From Suillus spraguei (Eukaryota > Basidiomycota > Agaricomycetes > Boletales > Suillaceae), in the NCBI GenBank assembly GCA_016800925.1, contig JABCPU010000058.1, positions 124,001 through 188,000 of the forward strand: a DNA stretch of 64,000 nt. The letters run 5' to 3'. A program made the position numbers and the translations under genes. Positions within the stretch are counted from its first letter, which is position 1, and every line of letters begins with the position of its first letter. Positions 47,250 to 58,948 of the stretch are shown in pieces. The notes below the pieces were generated by a model. That model saw only the letters and a program-made list of their open reading frames with translations, ran no database searches and was not told where the DNA came from.

Positions 47250-48715
47250 AGTCACGACTTTACTCATCTTGGTTGCGTAGTAAACGGGATCATCACTCCA
47301 TTCGTAGTCCTCATCAACAAAGGATCCACTCCTCATGTACTTAGCTTCCTCCAAGCCAGCACGTCGTTTAGAGTCCCTTCTTTTTCTGCTTGAATACGTT
47401 CATCGTCAAGTTGCTTTTCCCAAGCACGAAGGCGTCGTAAAACCCCTCATCTTTCCAGTTAATTCGAAGGGAGGAGGCCCAACTCGGTTGGGCAGTAGAG
47501 GGATAAATGAGTGGGCGACCAATATCTGCAAACCTTGCACTGATATTCCGCACAGTTCTTTTGACGATGTCCTAGTAATCCACAACGCGGCATTTCATGT
47601 TCTCGTCAGGGTTAGAAGAAACTTTGCGCAAGGGGACGGAGAAATGATGGGCTGTAGGACTGGGGATCTGGCGCGTTTCTTTCCCTTCTTCTTCATCATA
47701 CGTTTTAAGGCAAGGGTGTTCTGCCGCTTAAGTTGTGCCTGTTGAGCGGGGACAATGTGTATGCTGATTCGGGAGGTCCGGGTGACTGCACGCTCAGCAG
47801 CTACAAGAAGTTCGGTGGGAGAAGAGGGGGAAGTGATACCGAAGTCTTTTACTAGACTGGTGAAATGGGGTCCATAGGACCGAATGACGATGGGATGGAC
47901 ATGGGGGGATGGATATGAAGGTCGCGAAGTCGAGGGCCGAGTGTTACCAACTCGGTAGCGGGAATCCCAACAGTTTAGCTGCCTTAACCTGCTCTTCTGT
48001 GCAGGGCTCATACAGCCAATCAGGGCAATCAAGAGTGACCGTGGCGGAAAGTGAAGAAGTTGATTGTTCGATAGGGAGATGGGGTTCTGGGGACGCAAGA
48101 TCATCTTGCGTTTGTTGTAAGTCAGCGATGGCTTCTTCTACTAGATTTCTGGCCGCTCTGGTCTCATGACTGATTGCTGGATGGTGTCGACAACTGTGTT
48201 GGTAAGTTGCCCAATTTCTTGCACAGCAGTGTATAGGCCAGTAAAGGCATCAAGATTAGAATAGATACGCGAAGAAGCGGGTGCTGGGACAGGAAGTGGC
48301 GTATCTCTTTGCGGAGAGGGAGGTCGAGCAACGCCTGCTCGACGTTCGGCAATGATGTGAATAGCTTCTTCAACATCATTCTTAAAAGAATCGGGAAGCA
48401 ACAGCATAGCTAAGCACGAATGCGTTTTTGGAGATGAATGAAACGGTGACGGAGTGTGATATCGTAGTTTCTTTAGCGGTGGCTTCGATAAGGGCTGCTG
48501 TACGGATGATGTTAACGATGAGTCGAGCGGGGAAGCACCTCTTCGGTGAGAATTCTGTCGATTTCAAGGGCATGTCCCTCACAGAGGATGGCGGCTTCGA
48601 TATAGGATTGGTTGTCGATTTCTGCAGTAAGGGTTCCGTATTGTTCTGCTTCAGAGTCGGAGTCATTGGTGGCAACGTGACGGGGTAATGTAGGCAGTGG
48701 GGAAAGACATTTCAA
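47250..48715 (-). pseudogene. family A third ORF downstream of pol, zinc-knuckle-like
   Basis: A region after integrase on the same strand with several broken frames: EAAILCEGHALEIDRILTEE (48512-48715), NDVEEAIHIIAERRAGVARP (48141-48407), Pro/Ser-rich middle, then around 47470-47590 RCGLLGHRQKNC followed by CKVCRYWSPTHLSLYC. The latter is C-x2-C-x6-H-x4-C, preceded by C-x4-H-x4-C lacking its first Cys. The end reads WKDEGFYDA as in the 43233-43508 fragment. Extra ORF in an envelope-like position, but no membrane segment or signal is seen. Function unknown. Confidence 0.55.
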
Positions 48716-48759
48716 TGTTGTTGGTAGTTGATCAAGTGCTAGTGCGGTTGATTGACTGG

Positions 48760-51700
48760 GGAATAATCAGAGGGCGTGTTGCTTCTTATAAGCATTTAGG
48801 ATTCGAGCGGAGTTCTTCAGATTCTTTTCTGGGAGCCATTCGTTATCTCCTGATGAGTATCCTTTCCACGAAACAAGATAACGTCGGCGATTGCCGGTTC
48901 CTTTGTGAGAAAGAATTGCTTCTATTTCATATTCTTCTTCTTCTTCGATGATGTCAGGTGGTGGTTCAGGGAAGTTCGGCCGTGTACGTCTGTTTCGCTA
49001 TAGGATGATAAGACAGAAGCATGGAACGTGGGGTGGATCTTCCACTGCGGAGGGAGTTTGAGTGTGAACGTGATGGGTGATAAGACATCGATGATCGGGA
49101 AAGGTCCGTATCGTTTCGGTGCCAGTTTCCTTGATGGGAGTTTAAGTCTAAGATTAGCGGCGGATAGCCAAACCTTATCTCCGATCTTCCATGGGATGTA
49201 CTTATCTCCTCGGGATCGTTCGGCCATTGTCTGCATGCAATGTTGTGACAGGCGATTGCTTCTTCTCTTATCTTCTGCAGAGATCGTACTCGATCTTCTG
49301 CTGCGGGGACGGATGAATCGGGATAGATGAGGGATAGCCGTGGTTCATATCCCATCATCAAATAGAAGGGTGATGCATTCCTTGCATCGTGTTTTCGGTG
49401 GTTGTGGACGAATTCGGCGATTGGTAGTGTTCTACCCAATCTTCAGGGTTGTTACGCAATAAATGCGAGGTATGTTTCAAGTTCTTGATTGAGCCTTTCC
49501 GTTTGACCATCAGTCTGCGGGTGGTAAGCCGTGGATGGAGCGATGACGTAGTCGAGAAGTCGGGCAAGTTCCTTTGAGAAGCGAGATAGGAATTGCGGTC
49601 CTCGATCCGAGATAACTTTGTCATGGAGTCCAAATCGTCGGTAAACATGTTTTAAAAATAGCTTGGCCACACCTTCTGACGTGATAGTTTTCAAACAAGG
49701 GATAATAATACCCCCTTCGTAAGGCCATGGTCTACCACGACCATGATACTGTCAAAGCCTCCAGAGACGGGGAGGTCAGTGATAAGATCAACGGAGACCT
49801 GGGAGAACGGGCGAACAGCCGACGAAGGAATGGCGCGAGCGGAGGTCGAACAGGATGAGTATCCGCTTTCATTTGCTGACAAAGGGCGCAACCCTCGACG
49901 TATTTCCGAATATAAGAGCCCATTGCAGGCCACCAAGCTTCCCGTTTGACGAGTTCTTCAGTTTTGAATCTACCGGGTGTCCCGCGGTAGGATGATCATG
50001 ATACCTTTTCAGGATATCGGAGCGATGCGCCGGTGGAATATAAGCGCGATTCTTAAAATAGAGGACGTTCTCCTCAATCTTCCAATCAGAAAGTGCCGAT
50101 TTCATAGGGGAAGGCACACGCCATCAAGGGCATCAGATGCCGTTTGAAAGACAGGGTCGTCGAGGGGTCAGAGGATGACAGCACATCCTTCAAGTCAGTG
50201 TCAATAAGACGAACGAATAGAGCGTCAGGGAGGAGGGTCTGGTCCTCGTTATCGTCTTTGCCAGAGTCATAATCAGGCCGGCGGGATAGTGCATCAGGTA
50301 CTGCTAATTTAGTACCTGCAACGTGATGCAGTTCAATGTCGTAAATAGACAAAATCAATTGCCAACGTGCTTGGCGACGGGTGAGCTTCTGTGCACTTCT
50401 AAAGTACAGAAGGTTCTTATGGTCGGTGAATACCAGGACGGGGTGTGGGTTTCCTTCGAGATAATGACGCCATTCGTTCAATGCCCGGATCACGGCAAGG
50501 AGTTCCCGATCAAAGATCTGGTAATTGCGTTCTGCGGGGTTCAAAGACTGTGAGAGGTATGCACATGGGTGATAAACACCATTCTCATCAGTCTGCAGGA
50601 GAACTCCGCCAGTTGCTACAAGCGAAGCGTCGGTAGCAATGGCAAATTGTCGGGAAGGATCAGGGTTACGGAGTACCGGTTGGGAAGTGAAGCGTCGTTT
50701 CAATTCTTCGAAGGTGTCCATACATTCGGTTGACCATTCAAAGGCCTTATCTTTCTTTGTCAAATCGATAAGGGGTCTGGCGATGTCAGAATAGTGGGAA
50801 ATGAACGTGCGGTAGAAGTTGCAAAAACCGAGGAATGACCGAACATCTTTTACAGATTTCGGGATTGGCCATTCGGAGATTCCCTTGGTCTTGGCGGTGT
50901 CCATAGCAACTTGTCCGGGGCGAATTATCATTCCGAGGTATTCCACTTCTTCTGCATCGAAGGTGCATTTCTCCGGTTTCAAGAACAGGTGTTCTTTTCG
51001 TATTTTCATCAAAACTCGTGGTCCGTTCACGGTGTTCTGCCATTGTTGTAGAGAAAATCAGGATATCGTCCATATAGATAACCATCCATCCTTCATTGAT
51101 TTCTTGTTGAAAGGTGCGATTCATGTATGCTTGAAAAGTTGCTGGGGAATTGCAAAGGCCAAAGAACATGACGTTGGTTCAAAGAGGCCGAATTCCGTGG
51201 TAAAAGCAGCTTTCCACCTATCATCAGGATGGATGCGAATGTTGTTATAACCGGACCGAATATCCATTTTCGTAAAGAACTGTGCGTTATGAAGACGTGC
51301 GACAAGGGAAATAGGGAGTGGGAGCGGATATGCGTTCTTGACTGTCCAATCATTGATGTAGCGATAATCTTGACAGGGACGCAGTTCTCCACTCTTCTTT
51401 CCCACAAAGAAGAAGCCACTAGCTTGAGGTGACTTCGATTCTGAGATAAAGCCTTTCGCAACGTTTTCATCGATAAACGTTTTGACAGCAGCGCGTTCTT
51501 TTTCCGATAGCGGGTAGACCTTAGACGTACGAGGAATAAAACCGGGTTTGGTGTCGATCCGATGATCGATACCAGGGCGTTCGGGGGTAGTTTGTTTAAT
51601 CCGTCTTTAGCAAAGACGTCTGCGAAGTCGTGCAAATAATCCGGGACCAATTCTTCGAAGGATTTCTTTTTCTTTTCCTTCTCGTCCGTGGCGAATTCCT

Positions 51701-52768
51701 GAGCTTTGTTACTATATTTCGAGGAGGGAGGGAATTGTGGAGTAGTGGAAGGATTGTTCGAGTGAGAAGTTCCATCACGTGTCAAGGGTGTATCCATGGA
51801 TACTTCTTCTATAATCCTCATGCTAATCCATCGGTATCGTATTCCACAAGAAATTCTCCATCTCCTAGTTCGTAGAGGAAATTTCGCGTACTTCTGGTGC
51901 ATGCCAGACGTCATGCATGGTGTCGAATTGGTCATCATCCTCGGTTGGGATCAACGAGGGCACGGGTTCTTCTTTATCGGGGATTTCTTCAATTGAAGCT
52001 GAAAGAGTTTTCGGGGGAACGAAGAACTTGGATAGTTTCGGTACGTTGGTGCTTCGCCCTGGGAGTTCTTCTTCTGTTTCCTTTTCCTTGTTCTGTTCTT
52101 CTATTGGCCGTTGCTCAATAGGTTCTTGTCCGACCCGATGCTCGGGTTCGTTTCATTCTTGCGCTTTTCTGCGCGAGGAATTGGTGACACTGCTCGCGGC
52201 AGTTGTACACGTGGAGTGGGTTCTGTAGTACGTGGCATTCGTACTTCTGGTTCTGGTCTTCAGGACACGATAGGAGAAGCGATGAATGGTTTCGGAAGAC
52301 GGGAATGTTGCCATCTAGTATGATGTTGAAGAGTCGGGCAACCCGTTCTTCTTCCGATCTTCATCCAGATCGATTTCGATCTCGTCTGATTTCTCTGTCC
52401 GTGAAAGGACAAGCGTTTCAGCAGCCCAATCTATAATTGGGTTCATTGCTCGTAACCAGGGATTCCAAGGAGGATTTGTCTCTCCTTCCTAGTTTGGTGA
52501 TATTGAATTTTCCATACATGGTTCGATCGTCAATTTTAACCACTAGGAGGCAGTAATGCGTGATCGGTCCTCCTTTGATGAGAGTTCCATCTGCCGTAGT
52601 AACTCGAAATGGTTCTTTGAGTTTTCGTCGTGTGATTTGATGGAGTTTCACAAACTCTTCTGAGATGAATGTTCCTGCTGCTCCTGAATCGATAACAGCG
52701 GTGTGTCGACGGATTTCAAACGAGTACGCGAGTGGAGGGTGATGGGACACGAAGTTCTTTTCTTTCAC
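48760..52768 (-). pseudogene. family A pol: protease, RT, RNase H, integrase, chromodomain (broken)
   Basis: From 52768 down: protease AVIDSGAAGTFISEEFV; linker; RT with [36 protein letters not shown] and the catalytic VIYMDDILIFS; RNase H FAIATDASLVATGGVLL; integrase with an H-H-C-C domain ([13 protein letters not shown]), [27 protein letters not shown] and [19 protein letters not shown]; a C-terminal part HPTFHASVLSSY; and a chromodomain at about 48760-48930 ([29 protein letters not shown]). Frame changes occur near 52150, 51900, 51400, 51050, 50090 and 49450, so no full protein could be made. Confidence 0.88.
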
Positions 52769-52866
52769 CTACAGCGCGTACAAGTCTTAGTATTACATTG
52801 GGAGAAACATACGTCGAGTCTTTGTTTCTCCAATCAAAAATCCTCACAATCCGTCTCACGGTTTCT

Positions 52867-53662
52867 TCATCTTCTTCTTCTCCTTTGACTTCGGTTTGTC
52901 GGAGCGGGTCTTCTTCTTTCTTCAGGACAATTATGGATGCGGTGTCCTGTCTTTCTGCATCCGAAGCATTGCCCTTTCTTCATGCATTCGGATCTTTCCA
53001 TGTCGGAGATTCGATCTACAACCATTGCATTGGAATCACGGTTCGGAATATACCGTGCATTCCCATAGTTCTTCTTCTTCTGTTGTGGAACATGACGTGT
53101 CCTCATGGCATTAAGCCGATGATGGGGTTGTCAATAGCAACGCATTGCAACACAACATCTCTGAATATCTCGGAGACATCTCCCGTATTGAAAAGCTTTG
53201 TAGGATACCCCAATTAAGACCGTCTTGGAAGAACTGGATCTTCGTCGCGTTATCGGTGATATGAGCCTTGGCTGCAAGTGCCTCAAAGTCGGCGACGTAG
53301 GTGTGAAGATCTCCAGTTCCTTGTTTGAGATCTCTAAGACGTGTAAGTGCGGTCATCTGGTATCCACTGGTTCGAATGCTTCTTTGAAGCTCTTCATAAA
53401 ATCCACCATCGTCCCATAACCAACTTTTTGTCCCGAAGTGTCGGTAGATTGGGCGTGTTCAAGAATTGTTCCTTCCATGACTTGGCATTCTTTTCGGTCA
53501 TGAAGGATGTTATGTAGATGATCTTCTGCTTGTCGGTGGTGTAAAGCTTTTCATTGATGTCAAAGTGCAAGTTGCACGACTGGATAAACTCGCGAGAGTT
53601 ATCGCGATCTCCATCAAAACCAATCGGTTGACCGATCTTGTATTCGAATCTTTGGTCGACAT
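52867..53662 (-). pseudogene. family A gag (broken copy)
   Basis: Same protein as 44264-45100 with its CCHC knuckle CFGCRKTGHRIHNC. A one-base deletion at codon 5 shifts the frame just after the start, and further indels lie near 53190 and 53450. Confidence 0.85.
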
Positions 53663-53857
53663 GGTTGATGATTCTTCTGATGAGTTATACTTTCTCGGTG
53701 CCTACACGCGCTGTCTTGCTGTCCGTTAGGGCTTTCTTCTGTCGAGGGCTTCTCTGACAATCTGCTCAGCGTACGCGTACGCTAGTCTGCTGATCTAAGC
53801 GATCAGGGTTCAGGGTCGAAGACTGGATAGTCGACGATCAAAAAGACTTTAATCTTT

Positions 53858-54331
53858 TGTTACGAACTGGGGTGGCGTCACCAGCGACAGTGAAAAGACA
53901 CAGACGGTCTACTGGGAGTTCTTACAATGTTCAAAAGAGAACAAGGTGAAAGTACAAGGAACGCGTTCCGAGTACGATCAAGGGTTTAGCCTCAAAGACA
54001 AGTCTAAGAGGTATCCCGAGAATAGAGACTAAGGCTAAGGAGTGCTTAGACTTAGAGACGATTCAAGACGACTTAGGTTGGAGACCTAAGCGAAGGAGAT
54101 TCCAGGTAAAACCCAGTAAGATTAAAGTAGGGAATCTACTACAAATACACTGTGCTTAAATAGGCCAATATGTGCGCACAGACCAAGAGAGACGTGAGAA
54201 TGTAAGTGCGTATCCAAAGAAGGAAGGCAACTATAGTACAGATGCGTTGAGCATATGAGTCAGAATCATGTTACGTAATGTACAAGGTAAATGAAGTAAG
54301 AAAATGAATAGGGGTACGTACGATTGTAACA
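53858..54331 (-). repeat. LTR copy 5 (5' LTR of the full-length element)
   Basis: 474 bp; differs from copy 4 by scattered substitutions. Its outer end adjoins an LTR fragment of element B. Confidence 0.92.
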
Positions 54332-54670
54332 ATCTCCGCATTCTGGATAACCTTTGGACGTCCGGATCCGCCACGCTACCACTTCTGGATCTTCGGACGT
54401 ATATCCTCCCTCTAAAATCAGGGGCATTACTCAGGAAAGGGGCACAGTGCATGAACTGAGGCCAAAGCCCTTCAGATCTCTTACCCTTTGAGTATGGTCT
54501 TAACAGTATATTCAAACTCACACCTTTCCGAGTACATTCTTCAAAGTATCCACATCATGCCTCCCCGTAGAACTCAGAACACCCTCTGAGGAGCTGGACT
54601 TGGTCCAATCCAATGAGATCCCACACCCATCATCCAAACATTCACCAGTTTCTCTCAATGCCAGGAAAGC

Positions 54671-55855
54671 ATGAGTGACATAGGTCAAAGCATCTCTGCT
54701 CGTCAAGCCAGACCGGATCTGGTTACACCAACTCAGAACCCGGATGACCCAGACTCTAACTTGCACCCGACCATTTGCTTTGATGATGAGTTGCGTGGTA
54801 ATCCACTGGATGATGAAGGTGATGATCCGGACAATGAGGACCCGGATGACAAAGAAAATAATATCCATCTGAACCCTCAGGACCAGGTCCTAGCCCAACT
54901 ATCCATAGCCATTAATCACCTCACTTGCAGTAGCCATCATACCACCACCTCGGAGGATAGCAAAGTCAAAGTCCACGAACTGGATACCTTTGATGGATCC
55001 AAGCCTCACAAGTTCCAGGCATTCTTCATCCAGTGTGAGCTCAACTTTCAAAGCAAACCTAATGCTTTCCATTCCGGATGCACTAAAGTCAACTTCGCCC
55101 AATCCTACCTCAAGGGAATGGCTCTCAAGTGGTTTGAACCAGATCTTCTTTCGGACGGATATAGCAACCGTCCGGAGTGGATGGATGACTACTCCGAGTT
55201 CATGCTTGAGCTCCAAACCAACTTCGGACCTCACAATCCCTCCAGAGATGCAGAAATGCAGTTGGAGCAACTCCATATGCGTGATGGGCAGTGCATCAAC
55301 AAGTACATTGTAGAATTCCAGCGACTTGCCTCCCAGGTACGTGAATGGGGGGACGGAGCTCTATGACACCAGTTCTACAATGGACTTCCGGCCCGAATCA
55401 AAGATGAGATTAGTTGCATGGGTAAACCCACTACTCTTTCGGAGTTCAAGACTCTCACCCAGACCATCGACGCCCACTACTGGCAACAGAGGGGTGAAGT
55501 CACCCAAGAGAGTAAAGCCACCACCTCCAACCCTCCTAGGCAGTCAGTGTCCGACTGGACAAACTCCAACTGGTCCAGGTCTGATATGCCCAAAGTCAAT
55601 AAACCCACATCCTCTGCATCCTCCTCTGCACCGAAGGCTTCGGACCTTCCTAACATTATTGGTGCAGACAGGAAACTAACCACTCAGGAGCATCAGAGGT
55701 GCATCGACAAAAGGATATGCATGTTCTGCAGCGGACCTGGTCACACTGCCAGGACTGTACCAAATCCACTTTGTGCACTGCCAAAGGCCATGCCACGGTA
55801 CTCACTTCGGAAACTGAACCGGAAGCCTCAGACGAGGCAAAAAATTAGTCTGTGA
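54671..55855 (+). pseudogene. element B gag
   Basis: First frame (54671-55366) has an acidic N-terminus and the retrotransposon gag core (VKVHELDTFDGSKPHKFQAF, ALKWFEPDLL, QLHMRDGQCINKYIVEFQRL). A frameshift near 55355 moves to FYNGLPARIKDEISCMGKP (55371 on) and a knuckle CMFCSGPGHTARTV whose last Cys is lost. Broken. Confidence 0.8.
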
Positions 55856-55868
55856 CTCTCCTGACTCC

Positions 55869-56458
55869 GTGCGGGATGAGGGTCGCATTGGCCCAACCCA
55901 TACAACGGAGCTACAACTCAATGCTGTAACTCTTCCTAATCCGAACTCTCTGTGTCCATACATTTCTCTTCCGTCCTTCTCCAATATATCTGAATTTCCG
56001 GCCCTCATAGACTGTGGTTCCTCCCACTGCTTCATAGACTCTAATTTCGTCCGAAAACATAAAATCCCTACCTATCAGATCCCTCCACTTCTGCTCCATT
56101 TGTTTGATGGTACATGCAATTACAATATTTTCGAAGCCATAAACTTGTCTGTCTGATTCTCCTCCAGTGTAGTCACCTCTGACACATTCTATGTTACCCC
56201 TTTGGATTCCTCATGTTATATCGTTCTCAGATATAGCTGGCTCACCCGACACAATCCATTGATTGACTGGGTATTGGGCAGCATCGAGTTCCAAACAACT
56301 GTACAGGGAATGCCATTGACCCCATCCGCATCACCGCTGCCTCCGGACACCCCATCTGTGGCAGGAAACTCCAATCCAACACCTCTGCTACCCCCGGATG
56401 TTCCATCCAAGGTAGAAACCTTCCCTCCAACATCTCTGTTGCCTCTGGGCATCCCATC
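55869..56458 (+). pseudogene. element B protease and Pro-rich repeats
   Basis: Protease motif FPALIDCGSSHCFIDSNFVR (D-C-G-S) at about 56000-56055, then SCYIVLRYSWLTRHNPLIDW, typical of the end of this domain. It runs into Pro/Ser repeats cut by the solo LTR at 56459. A stop at 56154-56156 splits the frame. Confidence 0.75.
56336..56458 (+). repeat. in-frame minisatellite, 48-51 bp units, in element B
   Basis: Units built on CTGCCTCCGGACACCCCATC start near 56338, 56386 and 56437, with GGTAGAAACCTTCCCTCCAA between. The repeat continues after the solo LTR (CCATGGTAGAGACTCCTCC, 56929). Confidence 0.65.
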
Positions 56459-56924
56459 TGTTACAATCGTACGTGCCCCTATTCATTTTCTGCTTCATTT
56501 ACCTTGTACATTACGTAACATGACTCTGACTCATATGCTCAACGCATTTGTACTATAGTTGCCTTCCTTCTTTGGATACACACTTACATCCCTCTTGGTC
56601 CATGCGCGCATATTGGCCTATTTAAGCACGATGTACTTGTAGTAGATTCTTTACTTTAATCTTACTGGGTTTTACCTGGAATCTCCTTCGCTTAGGTCTC
56701 CAACCTAAGTCGTCTTGAATCGTCTCTAAGTCTAAGCACTCCTTAGCCTTAGTCTCTATTCTCGCAGATACCTCTTAGATTTATCTTTGAGGCTGAACCC
56801 TTGATCGTACTTGGAACACGTTCCTTGTACTTTCACCTTGTCCTCTTCTGGACATTGTAAGAACTCCCAGCAGACCGCCTGTGTCTTTTCACTGTCGCTG
56901 GTGACGCCACCCCAGTTCGTAACA
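56459..56924 (+). repeat. solo LTR of family A (copy 6)
   Basis: 466 bp, TGTTACAATCG...GTTCGTAACA, flanked by the 5 bp duplication CCATC (56454-56458 and 56925-56929). A true solo LTR, inserted into element B after B had integrated. Confidence 0.95.
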
Positions 56925-57117
56925 CCATCCATGGTAGAGACTCCTCCTCTAACCAAATCCGAACCCTCCGCTGGTACCTCAGTCCCTAACATATCTCTGA
57001 TAAACACAGTGGCTTTTTGCTGTGCCTGCAAGTTAGAAGGATCCACTCAGTTCAGCATCTATCTCCGTCCCTCTGGAGTTAACCTCTGATCTGCATCCAT
57101 ACCATCCGATCCTCCAG

Positions 57118-58897
57118 ACCTCTCCAGAATCCCTTCCGAATACCACAAGTTCGTGGATGTCTTTGATAAAGGCAAAGCTGGACAGTTACCTCCTCACCGA
57201 CCCTATGACCTCAAAATTGAGTTAGAGGAAGGAGCTAGTCCACCTCTCGGAACCATATATTCCCTCTCTCCGGTCGAGCTTGAAGCCCTCCAGAAGTTCC
57301 TCGATGAAAAAATCTCATCCAGACTCCTCCAATCCTTGTCCTCTCCTCACGGAGCCCCTGTCCTGTTTGTGAAAAAGAAGGATGGTTGCCTTTGCCTTTG
57401 TGTAGATTTCCGAGGCCTCAACCAGATTACCAAGAAGGACTGTTATCTGTTACCCCTCATTGCCGACCTCCTAGACTCTTGTCGCATGAACACATCTTCC
57501 GGCACCTTCAGATCTGAGATGGATAGTGGATGATAGTGGATTCCTTTGCTGTGACAACCATATCTATGTCCCAGAAGCCAATGACTTATGACTACACATC
57601 CTCTGTAACTGCCATGATCACCCCCTATCCAGACACTTTGGACAGAATTGTACCCTCAAGCTCGTGCAACGGGACTACACATGGCCCAGAATACGTACTT
57701 ATGTGAAGGATTATGTCAGGTCCTGTACTTCCTGTGCCCGAGCCAAAGTTCCAAGACACAAGCCTTATGGATTACTCAAGCAACTCCCTGTTCCAGAGAA
57801 ACCATGGAATTCCATCTCTATGGACTTCATCAAACAACTTCCAGACTCATCTGGCTATACAGCTATCCTCATTATCATAGACTGCCTATCCAAGCAAGCC
57901 ATATTTGTCCTGACTCATGACACCATCACCTCTCCTGATCTCGCCCGCCTCTTCCTCCTTCACGTATTCTCCAAGCATAGTGTTCCGTCCCATGTAACCT
58001 CAGACCAGGGAACAGAGTTCATATCCCACTTCTTCCAGTCCTTAGGAAAAGCGTTAGACATGGTCCTACACTTCACATCTGGATATCATCTGGAAGGGGA
58101 CGGACAAACTGAATGTGCCAACCAAACACTGGAACAGTACCTCTGGATCTATTGCAACTATCAGCAGGACAACTGGTCTGAGCTTACTGCCTCTCACATA
58201 GTTTGCATACAATAACACTCCAAGTGCTACTACCGGAGTATCACCCTTCTTTGCCAATAAGGGTTATCATCTGAACATCTCCATCCATCCGGAGCGCAAC
58301 CTATCCTCCATCCATGCCCAGGAATATGCCCTAGATCTTAATGAACTTCACCAGTTCCTCCGAGAAGAGATGTCTGAAGCCCAGAAATGCTATCAAGGAC
58401 CTGTGGATGCTAAAAGACAAACCGCTCTGGACTTCCAGATTGAAGAACAAGTCTTCATTAAAGCCACATACTTCCATTCCACTCGTCCATCAAAGAAACT
58501 TTCAGAAAAGAACCTAGGTCCATTTGAAATCATATCTCATCCAGGTACTCATTACTTCACCATCTGACTTCCGGATTCTGTGTGTTCTGTACATCCTGTA
58601 TTTCATGTCTCTCAGTTAGAGCCAGCAGTTCCGAACACTATCCCCAATCACATTCACTCTCCTTCACCTCCAGTCGAAGTTGACAGAGAACCAGAGTATG
58701 AGATATCTAAAATCCTGGACTCTAAACTGGATTGTCATAGACACCATTGCCAACTCCTATACCTCGTCCGTTGGTCCGGATACAAAGGAACAGATGGAGA
58801 AATTTCCTGGTTACTTGCCACAGAACTTGGAAATGCATCGGATCTTGTAGCAGATTTCCACTCAGCATATCTGGACAAACCTGGTCCTATTGCTTGA
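57118..58897 (+). pseudogene. element B pol: partial RT, integrase, chromodomain
   Basis: RT start: [54 protein letters not shown]. Right after this (about 57520-57540) the sequence jumps to the integrase zinc domain (HDHPLSRHFGQNCTLKLVQR, YVRSCTSCARAK), so the YxDD box and all of RNase H are missing. Integrase core: ISMDFIKQLPDSSGYTAIL, VTSDQGTEFISHFFQSLGKA, DGQTECANQTLEQYL. Then HPVFHVSQLEPAVP and a chromodomain (EYEISKILDSKLD, YLVRWSGYKG). Several stops. Not autonomous. Confidence 0.85.
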
Positions 58898-58948
58898 AAA
58901 GTACATAATGAAATACAAGTACATTGAGGGCAGTAATGGAAATCTGGA

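Larger units (their letters stand above)
46754..54331 (-). mobile_element. family A Ty3/gypsy chromovirus, full length but degenerate
   Basis: LTRs at 46754-47228 (copy 4, 475 bp) and 53858-54331 (copy 5, 474 bp), both minus strand, with gag, protease, RT, RNase H, integrase, chromodomain and an extra 3' ORF between. Each coding part has stops or indels. The LTRs differ at many places and the flanks (CTTTT left, ATCTC right) show no target duplication, so the two ends may come from different insertions joined by recombination. A polypurine tract lies at 47229-47241 and the self-priming site next to copy 5. Confidence 0.9.
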
